From: Niabella agricola
Lineage (GTDB): Bacteria; Bacteroidota; Bacteroidia; Chitinophagales; Chitinophagaceae
Assembly: GCF_021538615.1 (NCBI RefSeq)
Contig: NZ_JAJHIZ010000003.1
Location: forward strand, 2,976,001-3,040,000
DNA length: 64,000 nucleotides
Reading direction: 5' to 3'
The notes under the pieces are model-generated. The model saw nothing but the letters and a program-made list of their open reading frames with translations, searched no databases and was not told where the DNA came from. Of the stretch, positions 35,465-44,771 are shown one piece after another. The first letter of the stretch is position 1, and each line of letters opens with the position of its first letter. The position numbers and the translations under genes were made by a program.

Positions 35465-36490
35465 TTACTGCGGCTCTTTGGCCAGCTTCTGTTCCCACTC
35501 CCAGGCGGTACGCATCATATCATCCAGTCCGTATTTTATATTCCAGCCCAGGCTTTTTACGGCATGGTCATTATTGGCATAGATGGCGATCACATCGCCT
35601 GGACGGCGGGGGCCGATCTCGTAATTCAGTTTGGTGCCGCTTACCTTTTCAAAAGACCGGATGGCTTCTAAAACCGTAACACCGTTGCCGGTACCCAGGT
35701 TGAAGATTTCGTAATTGCTTTTGTTTTTTATTGCTTCCAGGTATTTTATCGCCAGCGTATGCGCATGCGCTATATCGCTTACATGGATAAAATCGCGCAG
35801 GCAGGAACCGTCACGGGTATCGTAATCAGCCCCATAAACCGTCATTTTAGGCAGTTTGCCAATAGCGGTTTGAGTAATGGCCGGAACCAGGTTCTGCGGG
35901 CGGCCGATGGGCAGTTCTCCGATCTGGATAGAGGGGTGCGCCCCTACCGGGTTAAAATACCGCAGTGCAATCACATTGGTGTCAAACACTTTTGCAAAAT
36001 CGGTCAGGATCTGTTCGCCCATTTGCTTGGTAGCGCCATAGGGCGACTCTGCCGGTTTGGTGGGAGTGGTTTCTACTACCGGTATGGAATCGGGGTTGCC
36101 ATAAACGGTGCAGGAAGAGGAGAAAACGAAATAAGGCGTGTCAAAATCCCGCGCACATTTTAAGATGTTGATCAGAGAGTTCAGGTTGTTTTCATAATAC
36201 ACCAGGGGCATTTCTACCGATTCTCCCACCGCTTTATAGGCCGCAAAATGAATGATACCGGTGATATCCGGGTTTTCCTCAAAAATGGCATGGGTGTCAT
36301 CAAAATTGCAAAGATCTACTTTATAGTTCTTTACTGTTTTGCCGGTAATTTTTCCTACATTTTCCAGTACAAAAGGCTGGGAACGGCTGTTATTATCCAC
36401 AGAAATAACTTCATATCCGTTCTCAATTAAATCAACAATGGTATGCGACCCGATATAGCCACAACCTCCTGTCACCAAAATCTTACTCAT
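35465..36490 (-). CDS. galE: UDP-glucose 4-epimerase
   Basis: The 341-residue enzyme is a short-chain dehydrogenase of the extended type. The NAD motif is TGGCGYIGSHT (7-17), the catalytic pair is in SPYGATKQMGEQ (Tyr about 149, Lys about 153), and YFNPVGAHPS and GDGSCLRDFIHV-like segments form the sugar pocket. It interconverts UDP-glucose and UDP-galactose for polysaccharide and galactose metabolism. The length is normal. It is a single gene between a convergent neighbour and the terminator of the phosphate transporter gene. Confidence 0.95.
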   Translation of the reverse strand: MSKILVTGGCGYIGSHTIVDLIENGYEVISVDNNSRSQPFVLENVGKITGKTVKNYKVDLCNFDDTHAIFEENPDITGIIHFAAYKAVGESVEMPLVYYENNLNSLINILKCARDFDTPYFVFSSSCTVYGNPDSIPVVETTPTKPAESPYGATKQMGEQILTDFAKVFDTNVIALRYFNPVGAHPSIQIGELPIGRPQNLVPAITQTAIGKLPKMTVYGADYDTRDGSCLRDFIHVSDIAHAHTLAIKYLEAIKNKSNYEIFNLGTGNGVTVLEAIRSFEKVSGTKLNYEIGPRRPGDVIAIYANNDHAVKSLGWNIKYGLDDMMRTAWEWEQKLAKEPQ

Positions 36491-36591
36491 ATAAATATTA
36501 TTGAGCTACAAAGGTGCGGATTTTTTGGTTAGGTTTCAGATGCCGGCCACGGTGCCGCTGAAGGCTAAGGGCTGACAGCTGATATCGGAAA

Positions 36592-36622
36592 AAAAAGTAT
36601 CCGCATCGCGGATACTTTTTTT
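36592..36622 (-). terminator. Terminator of the phosphate transporter transcript
   Basis: Perfect stem with arms AAAAAGTATCCGC and GCGGATACTTTTT around an ATC loop, followed by T-runs in the direction of the minus-strand transporter gene, whose stop is at 36649. Confidence 0.85.
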
Positions 36623-36648
36623 CATTTAATATTTGTTATTCAACATTC

Positions 36649-37881
36649 CTACTGGATCCCCGGCACCACCAGTTTCATAATAAAATAAACGATGCTGGCC
36701 AGCACTGCGCTAACAGGAATCGTCAGGATCCATGCCCAGATCAGGTTGATGGTAACACCCCAGCGTACGGCAGACAAGCGCTTGGTGGCACCTACACCCA
36801 TAATAGACCCGGTAATGGTATGTGTGGTACTTACAGGAATCTTCATAGCCTCAGTAGCAAAAAGGGTAAGCGCGCCAGCCGTTTCGGCAGCCACCCCTTC
36901 AAAAGGTGTAACCTTGGTAATCTTGGTGCCCATCGTCTTTACAATTTTCCAGCCACCGCTCATGGTGCCCAGGGCAATGGCGGTATAACAGGCCAGCGGT
37001 ACCCAAACCACCATATGGTTAAGGTTGTAGGAACCGGGATCATATGCCACCAGGGCGGCCATAATAATCCCCATTACCTTTTGCGCATCGTTTCCACCAT
37101 GCCCGATGCTGAAAATAGCCGAAGACACCAGCTGCAGCCGTTTAAACCAGATGTTGGCCCGATGAGCATTGAGTCCGCTCAAAAACAGGGAGAAAATGGC
37201 CATAATGATCAATATCAGCCCTAATAGGATGTATTTAAAGTTGTGTGAGTAAAAAATGACCTTTAAAAAATAAGACTCATAATGCGATTTGAGTTTGGCT
37301 GGATCGGTTTCCAAAACAAAACTCAGGAACACAAATACAGCAGCAATTACCAGGAAGGAGAAGAATTTCACCCGCCAACCTTTTTTAAAAGAGTTGATAA
37401 ACCAGATGGAGAACAAAAAGGCTACGATCATACCGATAATAGGTGCCAGGAAAATAAACGCGGCAATGGTCAGGATCACGCTCGAGTTAACAGCAGTAAA
37501 GGGATTCCCCGCGCCCATTCCGATGGCATGAGAAATGCCGGCGCCTGCAAATCCGCCAATAAGGGTATGTGAAGAGGAGGATGGAATACCCCGCCACCAG
37601 GTAAAAAGGTTCCAGATGATGGCAGCAATCAGCCCGGCAAAGATCACATTCAGGTCGATAAAGTTTTCTTTCACCGTTTTTGCGATGGTATTGGCTACAC
37701 CATGATCTTTAAATATGAAATAAGCCACAAAATTGAACAGGGCCGCCCAGATCACCGCCTGAAAGGGAGTCAGTACTTTTGTAGATACAACGGTAGCGAT
37801 GGAATTGGCTGCATCATGAAACCCGTTAATATAATCAAAGATCAATGCCAGGGCTATGATAACAACGAGGTAAGTAAACAT
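36649..37881 (-). CDS. pit: Low-affinity inorganic phosphate transporter, Pit family
   Basis: The 410-residue membrane protein has the PHO-4/Pit signature twice, FDYINGFHDAANSIATVVSTKVL near the N-terminus (15-37) and FSIGHGGNDAQKVMG in the second half. About ten membrane helices are visible. It takes up phosphate with protons or sodium. ATG 37881 is chosen over an upstream candidate because it places the first helix directly at the N-terminus. TATATTTG (minus, 37940-37933) may be its own -7 element. The DUF47 partner lies 89 nt upstream on the same strand. Confidence 0.93.
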   Translation of the reverse strand: MFTYLVVIIALALIFDYINGFHDAANSIATVVSTKVLTPFQAVIWAALFNFVAYFIFKDHGVANTIAKTVKENFIDLNVIFAGLIAAIIWNLFTWWRGIPSSSSHTLIGGFAGAGISHAIGMGAGNPFTAVNSSVILTIAAFIFLAPIIGMIVAFLFSIWFINSFKKGWRVKFFSFLVIAAVFVFLSFVLETDPAKLKSHYESYFLKVIFYSHNFKYILLGLILIIMAIFSLFLSGLNAHRANIWFKRLQLVSSAIFSIGHGGNDAQKVMGIIMAALVAYDPGSYNLNHMVVWVPLACYTAIALGTMSGGWKIVKTMGTKITKVTPFEGVAAETAGALTLFATEAMKIPVSTTHTITGSIMGVGATKRLSAVRWGVTINLIWAWILTIPVSAVLASIVYFIMKLVVPGIQ

Positions 37882-37970
37882 AATTAATGGAATGTGCTGA
37901 TTTGATAATAAGTCAGTGGCAGGGCATTTATACAAATATATAAGAAGCCACCAGTGATGACCTATGAACC

Positions 37971-38618
37971 TTATGCATATTTAATAATAATGGACTCAAT
38001 TACGTTACCTACGTCTTCACATTTATCTGTAACGACTTCCATTGCCTGGTATACTTCTCTTTTCTTGATCACTTCTTTCGCGTCGGCCTCCGTATCAAAT
38101 AAATATTCAATACTCAGGTCAAAAACGTCATCGGCCTGGTTTTCAATGCTGTTGATTTTTACCAGGGCTTCCGTGATGTTGCGTACCTTTTTCATGTCCC
38201 GGAGCTCCATCACTGCCGCCTGTACCTGCTCGGCCGCCTGTACGATCAGTTCTGCCATTTTCTGTATCCCGGTTTCATTCGGATTTACGCGGTAGGTCGT
38301 GATCTTTTTAGCAGTAGCATAAATATAGTCGGCGATATCATCCAGTGAAGTAGCCAGGTAGTGAATATCTTCCCGGTCGAAAGGGGTGATGAAATTCCGG
38401 CCCAGTTCCGTAAAAACGCTGTGGGTCAGCTCATCATTACCATGTTCCATATCAATTATAGACTGGGAAAGAGAGTTCCGTTTATTGATATCGGTTTCAT
38501 TGACCATCTGCTTTAAAAGTTTCCCCATAGAAGTCACGTTGGCTGCTATTTTTTCAAACAATTCAAAGAAAACGGTATTGCTGGGGGTAAAGATTTTGAG
38601 AAATGAGTTAAGTCCCAT
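37971..38618 (-). CDS. DUF47 / PhoU-like phosphate transport regulator
   Basis: The 215-residue protein is all-helical and shows the DUF47 pattern: FFELFEKIAANVTSMGKLLKQM, DMEHGNDELTHSVFTELGRNFITPFDREDIHYLATSLDDIADYI and ENQADDVFDL with repeated Glu/Asp pairs able to bind metal ions, as in PhoU. Proteins of this family are encoded next to Pit transporters and are thought to control them. The upstream side has a TAATTTTG -7 element at 38641-38648 and a three-part palindrome at 38681-38710. Confidence 0.9.
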   Translation of the reverse strand: MGLNSFLKIFTPSNTVFFELFEKIAANVTSMGKLLKQMVNETDINKRNSLSQSIIDMEHGNDELTHSVFTELGRNFITPFDREDIHYLATSLDDIADYIYATAKKITTYRVNPNETGIQKMAELIVQAAEQVQAAVMELRDMKKVRNITEALVKINSIENQADDVFDLSIEYLFDTEADAKEVIKKREVYQAMEVVTDKCEDVGNVIESIIIKYA

Positions 38619-38640
38619 GGTATGTTTTTAAAATTGGTGG

Positions 38641-38710
38641 CAAAATTATCCCGTTCGTTGATGTATCACCATAAAATTACAGGAATTAATAATTCCTTAA
38701 TATAGGAATT
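38641..38710 (-). promoter_or_regulatory. Promoter of DUF47-pit with alternating palindromes
   Basis: The -7 element is TAATTTTG (minus strand, plus 38641-38648). Upstream the heptamer AGGAATT occurs at 38681-38687 and 38704-38710, and its complement AATTCCT at 38691-38697, so either neighbouring pair forms a palindrome. The block lies about 47-76 bp before the predicted start, where an activator would bind. Confidence 0.5.
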
Positions 38711-38801
38711 GCGGTTTCATTTGGTTTTTAGCTTACAAAAAGCAGGTTTTTAACCAAAAACAAGCGCGTTTTCAACAGGAAATGCAGCGCGGGGCTGCAG
38801 C

Positions 38802-38880
38802 TTAACATTAAGGTAATATTGGCATGATGATTTGGTAACATGCGGGTAACAATGAGGTAACAATGTGATCTGAATCTTTG
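38802..38880 (+). promoter_or_regulatory. Pho-box-like phased repeats upstream of the TonB receptor gene
   Basis: Hexamers recur at exact 11-bp steps: TTAACA 38802, GTAATA 38813, none at 38824, then GTAACA at 38835, 38846 and 38857. This step and the word TTAACA match binding sites of PhoB/PhoP-type regulators (direct repeats with an 11-bp period). The last repeat ends 10 bp before a -7-like AATCTTTG (38873-38880), an activator position. The ATG of the receptor gene is at 38895. Confidence 0.65.
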
Positions 38881-38894
38881 CAGAAATATTCTAT

Positions 38895-41669
38895 ATGCAA
38901 ATAAGGCTGCTGTTCGTTATTCTCTTCGCTTCTGTTTCTCATATTGCTTTTTCGCAGGCAAAGCTTTCCGGAAAAATCACAGATGGAGAGACTGGTTCTC
39001 CCATTGTGGGCGCATCCGTAGCAATAACAGGTGAACAAAAGGGAGTAACAACAGACGTTGATGGCGGGTTCTATATCTCAGTAAAGAAAAATGTAAAATA
39101 CAGCCTTACAGTTTCAAGTATCGGATATCAAACCAAAGAAGTGAGTGATATTCAGATTACCGATACGGAAGTTCCGGTTGTTAATATTACGTTGGATAAG
39201 TCGAACCAGCAGTTGCAGGAGGTGGTTGTAAAATCAAGTGCCAAAAGAGAATCGGTTGCGTCTCTTTATAATGTACAAAAGTTAAGTGCCTCTATTTCCG
39301 ATGGTATTTCGGCGGATATTATTAAAAAATCTCCGGACCGTAATACCGGGGATGTATTGAAACGGGTAAGCGGAGCCTCGATACAGGATGACAAATTTGT
39401 TATTATAAGGGGGCTGAGTGAACGCTATAACACTGCATTATTAAATAACGCGATTTTGCCGAGCACGGAGCCGGATAAAAAAGCCTTTGCTTTTAACATT
39501 CTGCCCTCTTCTATTGTAGACAATATTGTTGTTTATAAATCGGCTACTCCAGATCTTCCGGGTGATTTTGCAGGAGGAGCTATAAAAATAACAACCAAAC
39601 AATATCCTACAACAAAATTAAGCGAGCTTTCGCTGTCGATAGGATATAATACGATAACCACATTTAAGGAAACAAAAACCTCTGAACCTAAGGGCAAACT
39701 GGACTTTCTCGGATTTTTCGATTATTCCAGGGACCTTCCCAACTCATACTATAAATACCGCAACAGTTTTATAGGACTCCCCAATGACTATAAAATAGCA
39801 GCCACTAAGCTGTTCTCTAATAGTTACGGATACAAAAATGGTCCGAATGCACTTCCCAATTTGAGTCTGAATTACACCGGAGGTAATTCTAAATTGTTTT
39901 CGGGTGAAAAAAAGCTGGGGTACATTTATTCAATAGGCTATGGAATCGGGCAGCAATTTAAACCGTCCGAGTTATTTGAGTATGATATTGCTAAAACGGA
40001 ACTGTTTAACTATAACACGGACGCCTATATTCAAAAAAAGAACCTGAATGCGTTACTGAATTTGACATACGCGTATAACAGCAATAACACTATTTCCTGG
40101 AAAAACCTGTTTAATAATGATTTTTCCGTTACAACAGCCGCAAGATCGGGTGTCAATACTTCCAACGGTCAAAATAATACCATCTATTTTAAAAGTTCGC
40201 AAAATGAGGCGCGGCAGGACGGAATTTTTAATTCGGTTTTTGAAGGCAAACATAAGTTAAACAGCAGTGTGATAGATTGGAATGCTTCTTATTCTATGAC
40301 GTACAGAAACGAACCGGATCAGCGGATTCTGACCTTTACTTCAATGGATAACCAAAACTTCGTGCGAAAGGTTTCTAATGAAAATTCCCCTTCGATACAA
40401 AATGCCGGACGTGTTTACTCTAATTTAAAGGAGAACATTTTTGGGACCAACTTAAATTATCAGTATCCTTTTCAGCTATTTGACAACGAACAAAAGTTTA
40501 AAGCAGGCTATGCCGGATATTTCAGACTAAAAGATGTAGAAGTTAATGCATTGGGATATGCTTCTTTGTATGCGGGAGGCGCCGAAATTCCTGCAGGTTC
40601 CGGAAGTAACCCGTTTAGCATTTTCTCTCGGGAGAATATCGATGAGTATCAACTTACAGTAGCCAATATTGGTAATAATTCAACCAACTACCAGGGTAAG
40701 GGCTACCTGAATGCAGGATATCTGATGTTGAATAACCGTTTTTCCAATAAATTAAAATTGGACTGGGGAGTACGCGTGGAAAATTACGATCAGCAGCTGA
40801 TACCGGTTAGCGGTAGCTTAAAAGTAAAAAAGCAGGACCTGGATTTTCTCCCTTCCGGTAACTTTACTTACGAAGTAACGCCGAAATCCAATATCAGGTT
40901 AGCAGGCTCACAATCTGTAAACCGGCCGGAATTCAGAGAAATCGCTTCTTACAGTTTATATGATTATACTACGGATTTTATTTATCGCGGTAATCCAGAT
41001 CTTGTAAGGAGTAAAAATACGAATGGAGACCTGCGATATGAGCTTTTCCCTGCTGCCGGAGAAATTATATCGGTTACCGGGTTTTATAAATATTTTAAAA
41101 ACCCTATTGAACAGGTAAACCAGGGTAATTCAATACTCTCCTATCAAAATGCCGAGCACGCAAAGGTATATGGTGCTGAAATGGAAGTTCGGAAAAAACT
41201 GAGTTTTATTGGTGGCAACTTTTTTGATGCCTTAACTTTTTACACCAATCTCTCCTATATCAAAGGCTCCATAAAACTGCAAAATTCCAATATTAATAAC
41301 GGGCTTATGCAGGGGTTATCGCCCTATCTGATCAACGGGGGGCTAAACTATGCAAATAATGATTTTTCTGTTAACGTGTTGTTCAACCGGATCGGGCCCA
41401 GGCTGGCATTCAGAGGCCAGGGCGACGCAGGCATAGATATTTATGAAAAGCCAAGAAGTGTGCTTGATGCGCAGGTTAGTAAAAAGTTCGCCAAAAACAA
41501 ACTGGAACTTAAAGCAACAATAAGTGATATCCTGGCGCAGCCGTTTGTTATGTACTATCGATTTGATAAGTCAAGAACAAGTCCTGAATACGATAGTGAA
41601 GGCGACCGCGTTACACGTCGCTACAAGCTGGGAACATCCGCTAATTTATCTCTGAAGTATAATTTTTAA
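38895..41669 (+). CDS. TonB-dependent receptor, probably phosphate-regulated
   Basis: The 924-residue protein has a signal peptide (MQIRLLFVILFASVSHIAFSQ), a CarboxypepD_reg-like domain (about 23-100), a plug (about 125-235, with IKKSPDRNTGDVLKRVSGA and FVIIRGLSERYN) and a 22-strand-type barrel that ends in ANLSLKYNF with a terminal Phe. It imports a ligand through the outer membrane with TonB energy. No SusD follows. Instead, 16 nt downstream lies a beta-helix lipoprotein gene, and the two seem to form an operon with a Pho-box-like promoter next to pit. A phosphate-containing ligand is therefore inferred. Base composition is more AT-rich than most neighbours. Confidence 0.88.
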   Translation: MQIRLLFVILFASVSHIAFSQAKLSGKITDGETGSPIVGASVAITGEQKGVTTDVDGGFYISVKKNVKYSLTVSSIGYQTKEVSDIQITDTEVPVVNITLDKSNQQLQEVVVKSSAKRESVASLYNVQKLSASISDGISADIIKKSPDRNTGDVLKRVSGASIQDDKFVIIRGLSERYNTALLNNAILPSTEPDKKAFAFNILPSSIVDNIVVYKSATPDLPGDFAGGAIKITTKQYPTTKLSELSLSIGYNTITTFKETKTSEPKGKLDFLGFFDYSRDLPNSYYKYRNSFIGLPNDYKIAATKLFSNSYGYKNGPNALPNLSLNYTGGNSKLFSGEKKLGYIYSIGYGIGQQFKPSELFEYDIAKTELFNYNTDAYIQKKNLNALLNLTYAYNSNNTISWKNLFNNDFSVTTAARSGVNTSNGQNNTIYFKSSQNEARQDGIFNSVFEGKHKLNSSVIDWNASYSMTYRNEPDQRILTFTSMDNQNFVRKVSNENSPSIQNAGRVYSNLKENIFGTNLNYQYPFQLFDNEQKFKAGYAGYFRLKDVEVNALGYASLYAGGAEIPAGSGSNPFSIFSRENIDEYQLTVANIGNNSTNYQGKGYLNAGYLMLNNRFSNKLKLDWGVRVENYDQQLIPVSGSLKVKKQDLDFLPSGNFTYEVTPKSNIRLAGSQSVNRPEFREIASYSLYDYTTDFIYRGNPDLVRSKNTNGDLRYELFPAAGEIISVTGFYKYFKNPIEQVNQGNSILSYQNAEHAKVYGAEMEVRKKLSFIGGNFFDALTFYTNLSYIKGSIKLQNSNINNGLMQGLSPYLINGGLNYANNDFSVNVLFNRIGPRLAFRGQGDAGIDIYEKPRSVLDAQVSKKFAKNKLELKATISDILAQPFVMYYRFDKSRTSPEYDSEGDRVTRRYKLGTSANLSLKYNF

Positions 41670-41685
41670 AACAAAAAAAGCAAAT

Positions 41686-43074
41686 ATGAAAAATTTAAAG
41701 ATGATGTCCGTAATTGCTCTTGCAGCAGTTGTATATTCATCATGCGGCAGTAAAGGAGAAGATCTTCCTCCTCCTGTAACGCCTCCCGGGCAATCAGGAA
41801 CCGTAGACGTTCGGGGCAGCATTTCTTCCAGCCAAACCTGGACAAAAGATAAAAAATACCGTTTAAGAGGATATGTGTATGTGGAAAGCGGTGCTACGCT
41901 TACTATTGAGCCCGGAACACAAATTATATCGAATAAGGACTCCGCAGGCGTATTGGTTGTTTATAAAGGTGCAAGAATAAGCGCAATTGGTAAAAATAAT
42001 GATCCAATTGTATTTACATCGGCTGAGGCCAGCCCTGCTCCTGGAGATTTAGGAGGGTTGGTTTTAGTAGGTAGTGCTACCGGCAATATGAATCACAAGG
42101 AAATTGAAGGTGGTGTTGATGCTACGCATAAGGCATTTGGCGGAACTAATGACGCGGATAACAGCGGAACATTGCAGTATGTACGGATCGAGTATGCGGG
42201 TAAGGCGGTAAATCCTGGTGACGAAGTAAATGGCCTTTCTTTATATGCAGTGGGAAATGGCACAACCATTGATCACATTCAGGTGGTAAACGGGTTGGAT
42301 GATGCATATGAGTTTTTTGGCGGAACGGTAAATTGCAAATACCTGATTGCCTATAACAGTGCAGACGACGATTTTGATATGGATGACGGATATCGCGGTA
42401 AGATCCAGTTTGCTGTTTCTGTAAAGGCACCTGGTTTTACTGATGATAAAGGAACCTCAGGAGATGTTTCAAACAATTTTGAAGTTGATAACACAAACGG
42501 GAAAATCCCTTATACAACAACGCCGATCACCCATCCAATTCTCTCAAACTTTACTGCTATTGGCCCGAATAATGCTGCAGGTACATCAACTGACTATGGC
42601 TATGGCATGCGTTTCAGAAGAGGAAGCCAGGTTGTGTTGGCAAATTCAATAGTGATTGGAGGCCAAAAAGCCGGGCTGGTAGTTGAAAATGCAGAAACCC
42701 AGCAAGCGTTTGTTGATGGTAATGGCATGTTCTACAACAGTCTGCTGCATTCGGTAACACAACCGTTCTTTGCCAAAGATGCTACGATCCTTACAGATGT
42801 TTCGTTGCAAACCCTTGTTTTGGGAACTTATGCAAGCAAGTTACTGGCATCTGGAACAGATGCAGGATTAACGGATCCATTTAATGCTGCTACACCTAAT
42901 CTGCAACCCAAATCAGGAACATTGGCGTTAACAACTGCCGGCAAGTTTGATAAATCGGCCTTGAATGATGCCTTCTTTGTGAAGACTAACTATATTGGTG
43001 CATTTGATGGAACGAATGACTGGACACAGGGATGGACTGTGTGGGGTGCAAAATATAATATTACAAAAAAGTAA
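41686..43074 (+). CDS. Beta-helix-like lipoprotein paired with the TonB receptor
   Basis: The 462-residue product has a lipobox (VVYSSC20GSKG). The body shows the pattern of parallel beta-helix proteins often found next to TonB receptors in Bacteroidota: YRLRGYVYVESGATLTIEPG, DPIVFTSAEASPAPGDLGG, LQYVRIEYAGKA, YEFFGGTVNCKYLIAYNSADDDFDMDDGY. The DDDFDMDDG cluster at about 226-234 could bind metal or a charged ligand. As the partner of the upstream receptor it may capture the ligand at the surface, in the place that SusD takes elsewhere. A strong terminator follows. Confidence 0.82.
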   Translation: MKNLKMMSVIALAAVVYSSCGSKGEDLPPPVTPPGQSGTVDVRGSISSSQTWTKDKKYRLRGYVYVESGATLTIEPGTQIISNKDSAGVLVVYKGARISAIGKNNDPIVFTSAEASPAPGDLGGLVLVGSATGNMNHKEIEGGVDATHKAFGGTNDADNSGTLQYVRIEYAGKAVNPGDEVNGLSLYAVGNGTTIDHIQVVNGLDDAYEFFGGTVNCKYLIAYNSADDDFDMDDGYRGKIQFAVSVKAPGFTDDKGTSGDVSNNFEVDNTNGKIPYTTTPITHPILSNFTAIGPNNAAGTSTDYGYGMRFRRGSQVVLANSIVIGGQKAGLVVENAETQQAFVDGNGMFYNSLLHSVTQPFFAKDATILTDVSLQTLVLGTYASKLLASGTDAGLTDPFNAATPNLQPKSGTLALTTAGKFDKSALNDAFFVKTNYIGAFDGTNDWTQGWTVWGAKYNITKK

Positions 43075-43095
43075 CCGAATAAGAGTTCTATTAAA

Positions 43096-43133
43096 ATGAG
43101 AAAGGGCGCTTCTTTAGAAGCGCCCTTTCTCAT
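43096..43133 (+). terminator. Terminator of the TonB receptor/lipoprotein operon
   Basis: Perfect 17-bp stem (43096-43112 with 43117-43133, inner part GGGCGCTTC/GAAGCGCCC) with a TTTA loop. It lies about 20 nt past the lipoprotein stop. The symmetric flanks give only a weak T-run. Confidence 0.8.
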
Positions 43134-43201
43134 AGATAGTTTGGTTTGTGAAGACATTGCGCTTATTTTTAATTCATTGTAAAACATCTAAATTATAAAC
43201 C

Positions 43202-43582
43202 ATGAAAAGAAAACTGCTGCTATGGACAACGGCTGCCGTTCTTATATTTGCCAGCTGCCAAAAAAAACAGGACCAGGAACTGAAACCCGATATCGAGAAA
43301 ATCTACACCTCAAAGATCCCGGAAATTGACCTGGGCATTCAGCTAAAAGCCGGTACCCCTCCCGGAGAATGGGTGGCCATTAAAATTTCAGATAATTATC
43401 AATTCGTCGATGCTACCAGCACCTATGTTCCGGAAACCGGCAAACGTTATTTTAATTTTTGGTGCGACACAAAAAGTTCGGCTACAGAATCCTATATGGT
43501 TTATGGCAATATCGACAGTACATTTCGTAACCTGGAAATAAATTATCAAAAAAAAGAAAGAATTAAATATTGCCTGCTATGA
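43202..43582 (+). CDS. Small lipoprotein of unknown function
   Basis: The 126-residue protein has a lipobox (LIFASC19QKKQ) and a short beta-rich body (IPEIDLGIQLKAGTPPGEWVAIKISD, then YVPETGKRYFNFWCDTKSS). No family is recognised. Its TGA overlaps the ATG of the following frameshifted gene by 4 nt (ATGA), so both were made as a coupled pair. Because its partner is broken, this gene may be on its way to loss as well, although its own frame is intact. Confidence 0.7.
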   Translation: MKRKLLLWTTAAVLIFASCQKKQDQELKPDIEKIYTSKIPEIDLGIQLKAGTPPGEWVAIKISDNYQFVDATSTYVPETGKRYFNFWCDTKSSATESYMVYGNIDSTFRNLEINYQKKERIKYCLL

Positions 43583-44641
43583 AAAAGATCGCAATATTCT
43601 TGCTTTTTGCCGGGTTTATTCCTTCTGCAAAGAGCCAGGTAACCACGTATTTAATTGATTATACCAACGAAAACCTTGCGCATCCCTGCAATGTTTTTAA
43701 CAGCAATCTTCGAGCACGGTCGTAGACGGCTATCAGCATCAATCTACAATCGGGAACGTATTGTTTGATGCCGGATTAAAAGCCGTTGTACTCCAGAGCC
43801 ATGCCAGTGATTTGGCGCATAGTTATGGAACAAAATACCAGATTGACTTTCCGTTTAAAAAAAACTATAAGTACAAGATACGTGCCCTTTTTAAAGGAGA
43901 AAAAAGCAGCACAGGTCCGGCATCGCTTCCGATGCTTGGGATGAAATTACATATAACTAAATTGTCGCCAAATTATACGCTAAACTGCATCGGACCACAA
44001 CGGGAATACCAGGATATGACGGGCCGTGAATACGGCGGTTCTTCATTTGTGTGGAGCCAATACTTAATATCCACTACTGCGCTGAATGTAGACTATCAAT
44101 CTGTAAATGTTTTAGGTACATCAGCCAATAGCGGTAACACCGGAGATCAGAATATAAAAATTCAAAAACTTGAAATAACAGAGGAGGCTCCAGCCGCTCC
44201 AGTAAACTATGCGAAGAAAATAAAACTACTGGGATTGGATACAACAGAAATAATTAATACCGGTGGGTATATAATTGCAGAGAAAGATATTCTTTTTTCT
44301 AAAGTTTTTTAGATACTTTAAAGGAACAAGCAATAGCGGATAAAAATATTCAGGAGGCTGCTACATTTACGGAACCTAATATCAAAATATATGTGACGCC
44401 TGGAAATTATTTCTATGTAGATGCGTCTCTTGACGCTTTGGCGCGATGGAATGAAATTCAAAACTCGGGTTTAAATTTTTATCGGTTTACAAACCAAGAC
44501 CAGGAGTATGATTGGGATATCAGATCAAGTAACAATTTGCCAGTATTTGCAGCATCTGATTTTCCGGGATATCGGTATACCTTCAAAATAAGGTATATAA
44601 ATTCTAAAAACTGTATTAGCAGTTGGGGCAGAAAACTATAA
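43579..44641 (+). pseudogene. Secreted protein gene broken by several frameshifts
   Basis: The gene starts with ATG 43579 and a signal peptide (MKKIAIFLLFAGFIPSAKSQ). The frame stops at the TAG near 43723. The sense continues in another frame (SSTVVDGYQHQS, then NVLFDAGLKAVVLQSHASD) up to a TAG at 44312 beside a T-run. It continues in the third frame (FLDTLKEQAIADKN to ISSWGRKL) up to 44641. Past it, more coding-like fragments (AENYNS, INRIEETFEQNKRLDDFRAS) in two frames lead to the terminator at 44728. At least two, probably four, indels have occurred. No family is recognised. Sequencing error cannot be excluded for the T-run near 44305. Confidence 0.75.
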
Positions 44642-44727
44642 CAGTGAATTAATCGTATAGAAGAAACGTTTGAACAGAACAAACGACTGGACGATTTCAG
44701 GGCAAGTATAATTTCTGGTATCATACG

Positions 44728-44757
44728 GCCACCTCAAAATAGAGGTGGCTTTTTTTA
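44728..44757 (+). terminator. Terminator after the broken gene
   Basis: Perfect 8-bp stem GCCACCTC/GAGGTGGC (44728-44735 with 44742-44749) with a 6-nt loop and a T-run directly after. It marks the original end of the broken gene's transcript. Confidence 0.85.
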
Positions 44758-44771
44758 TTATATACCCGCGT

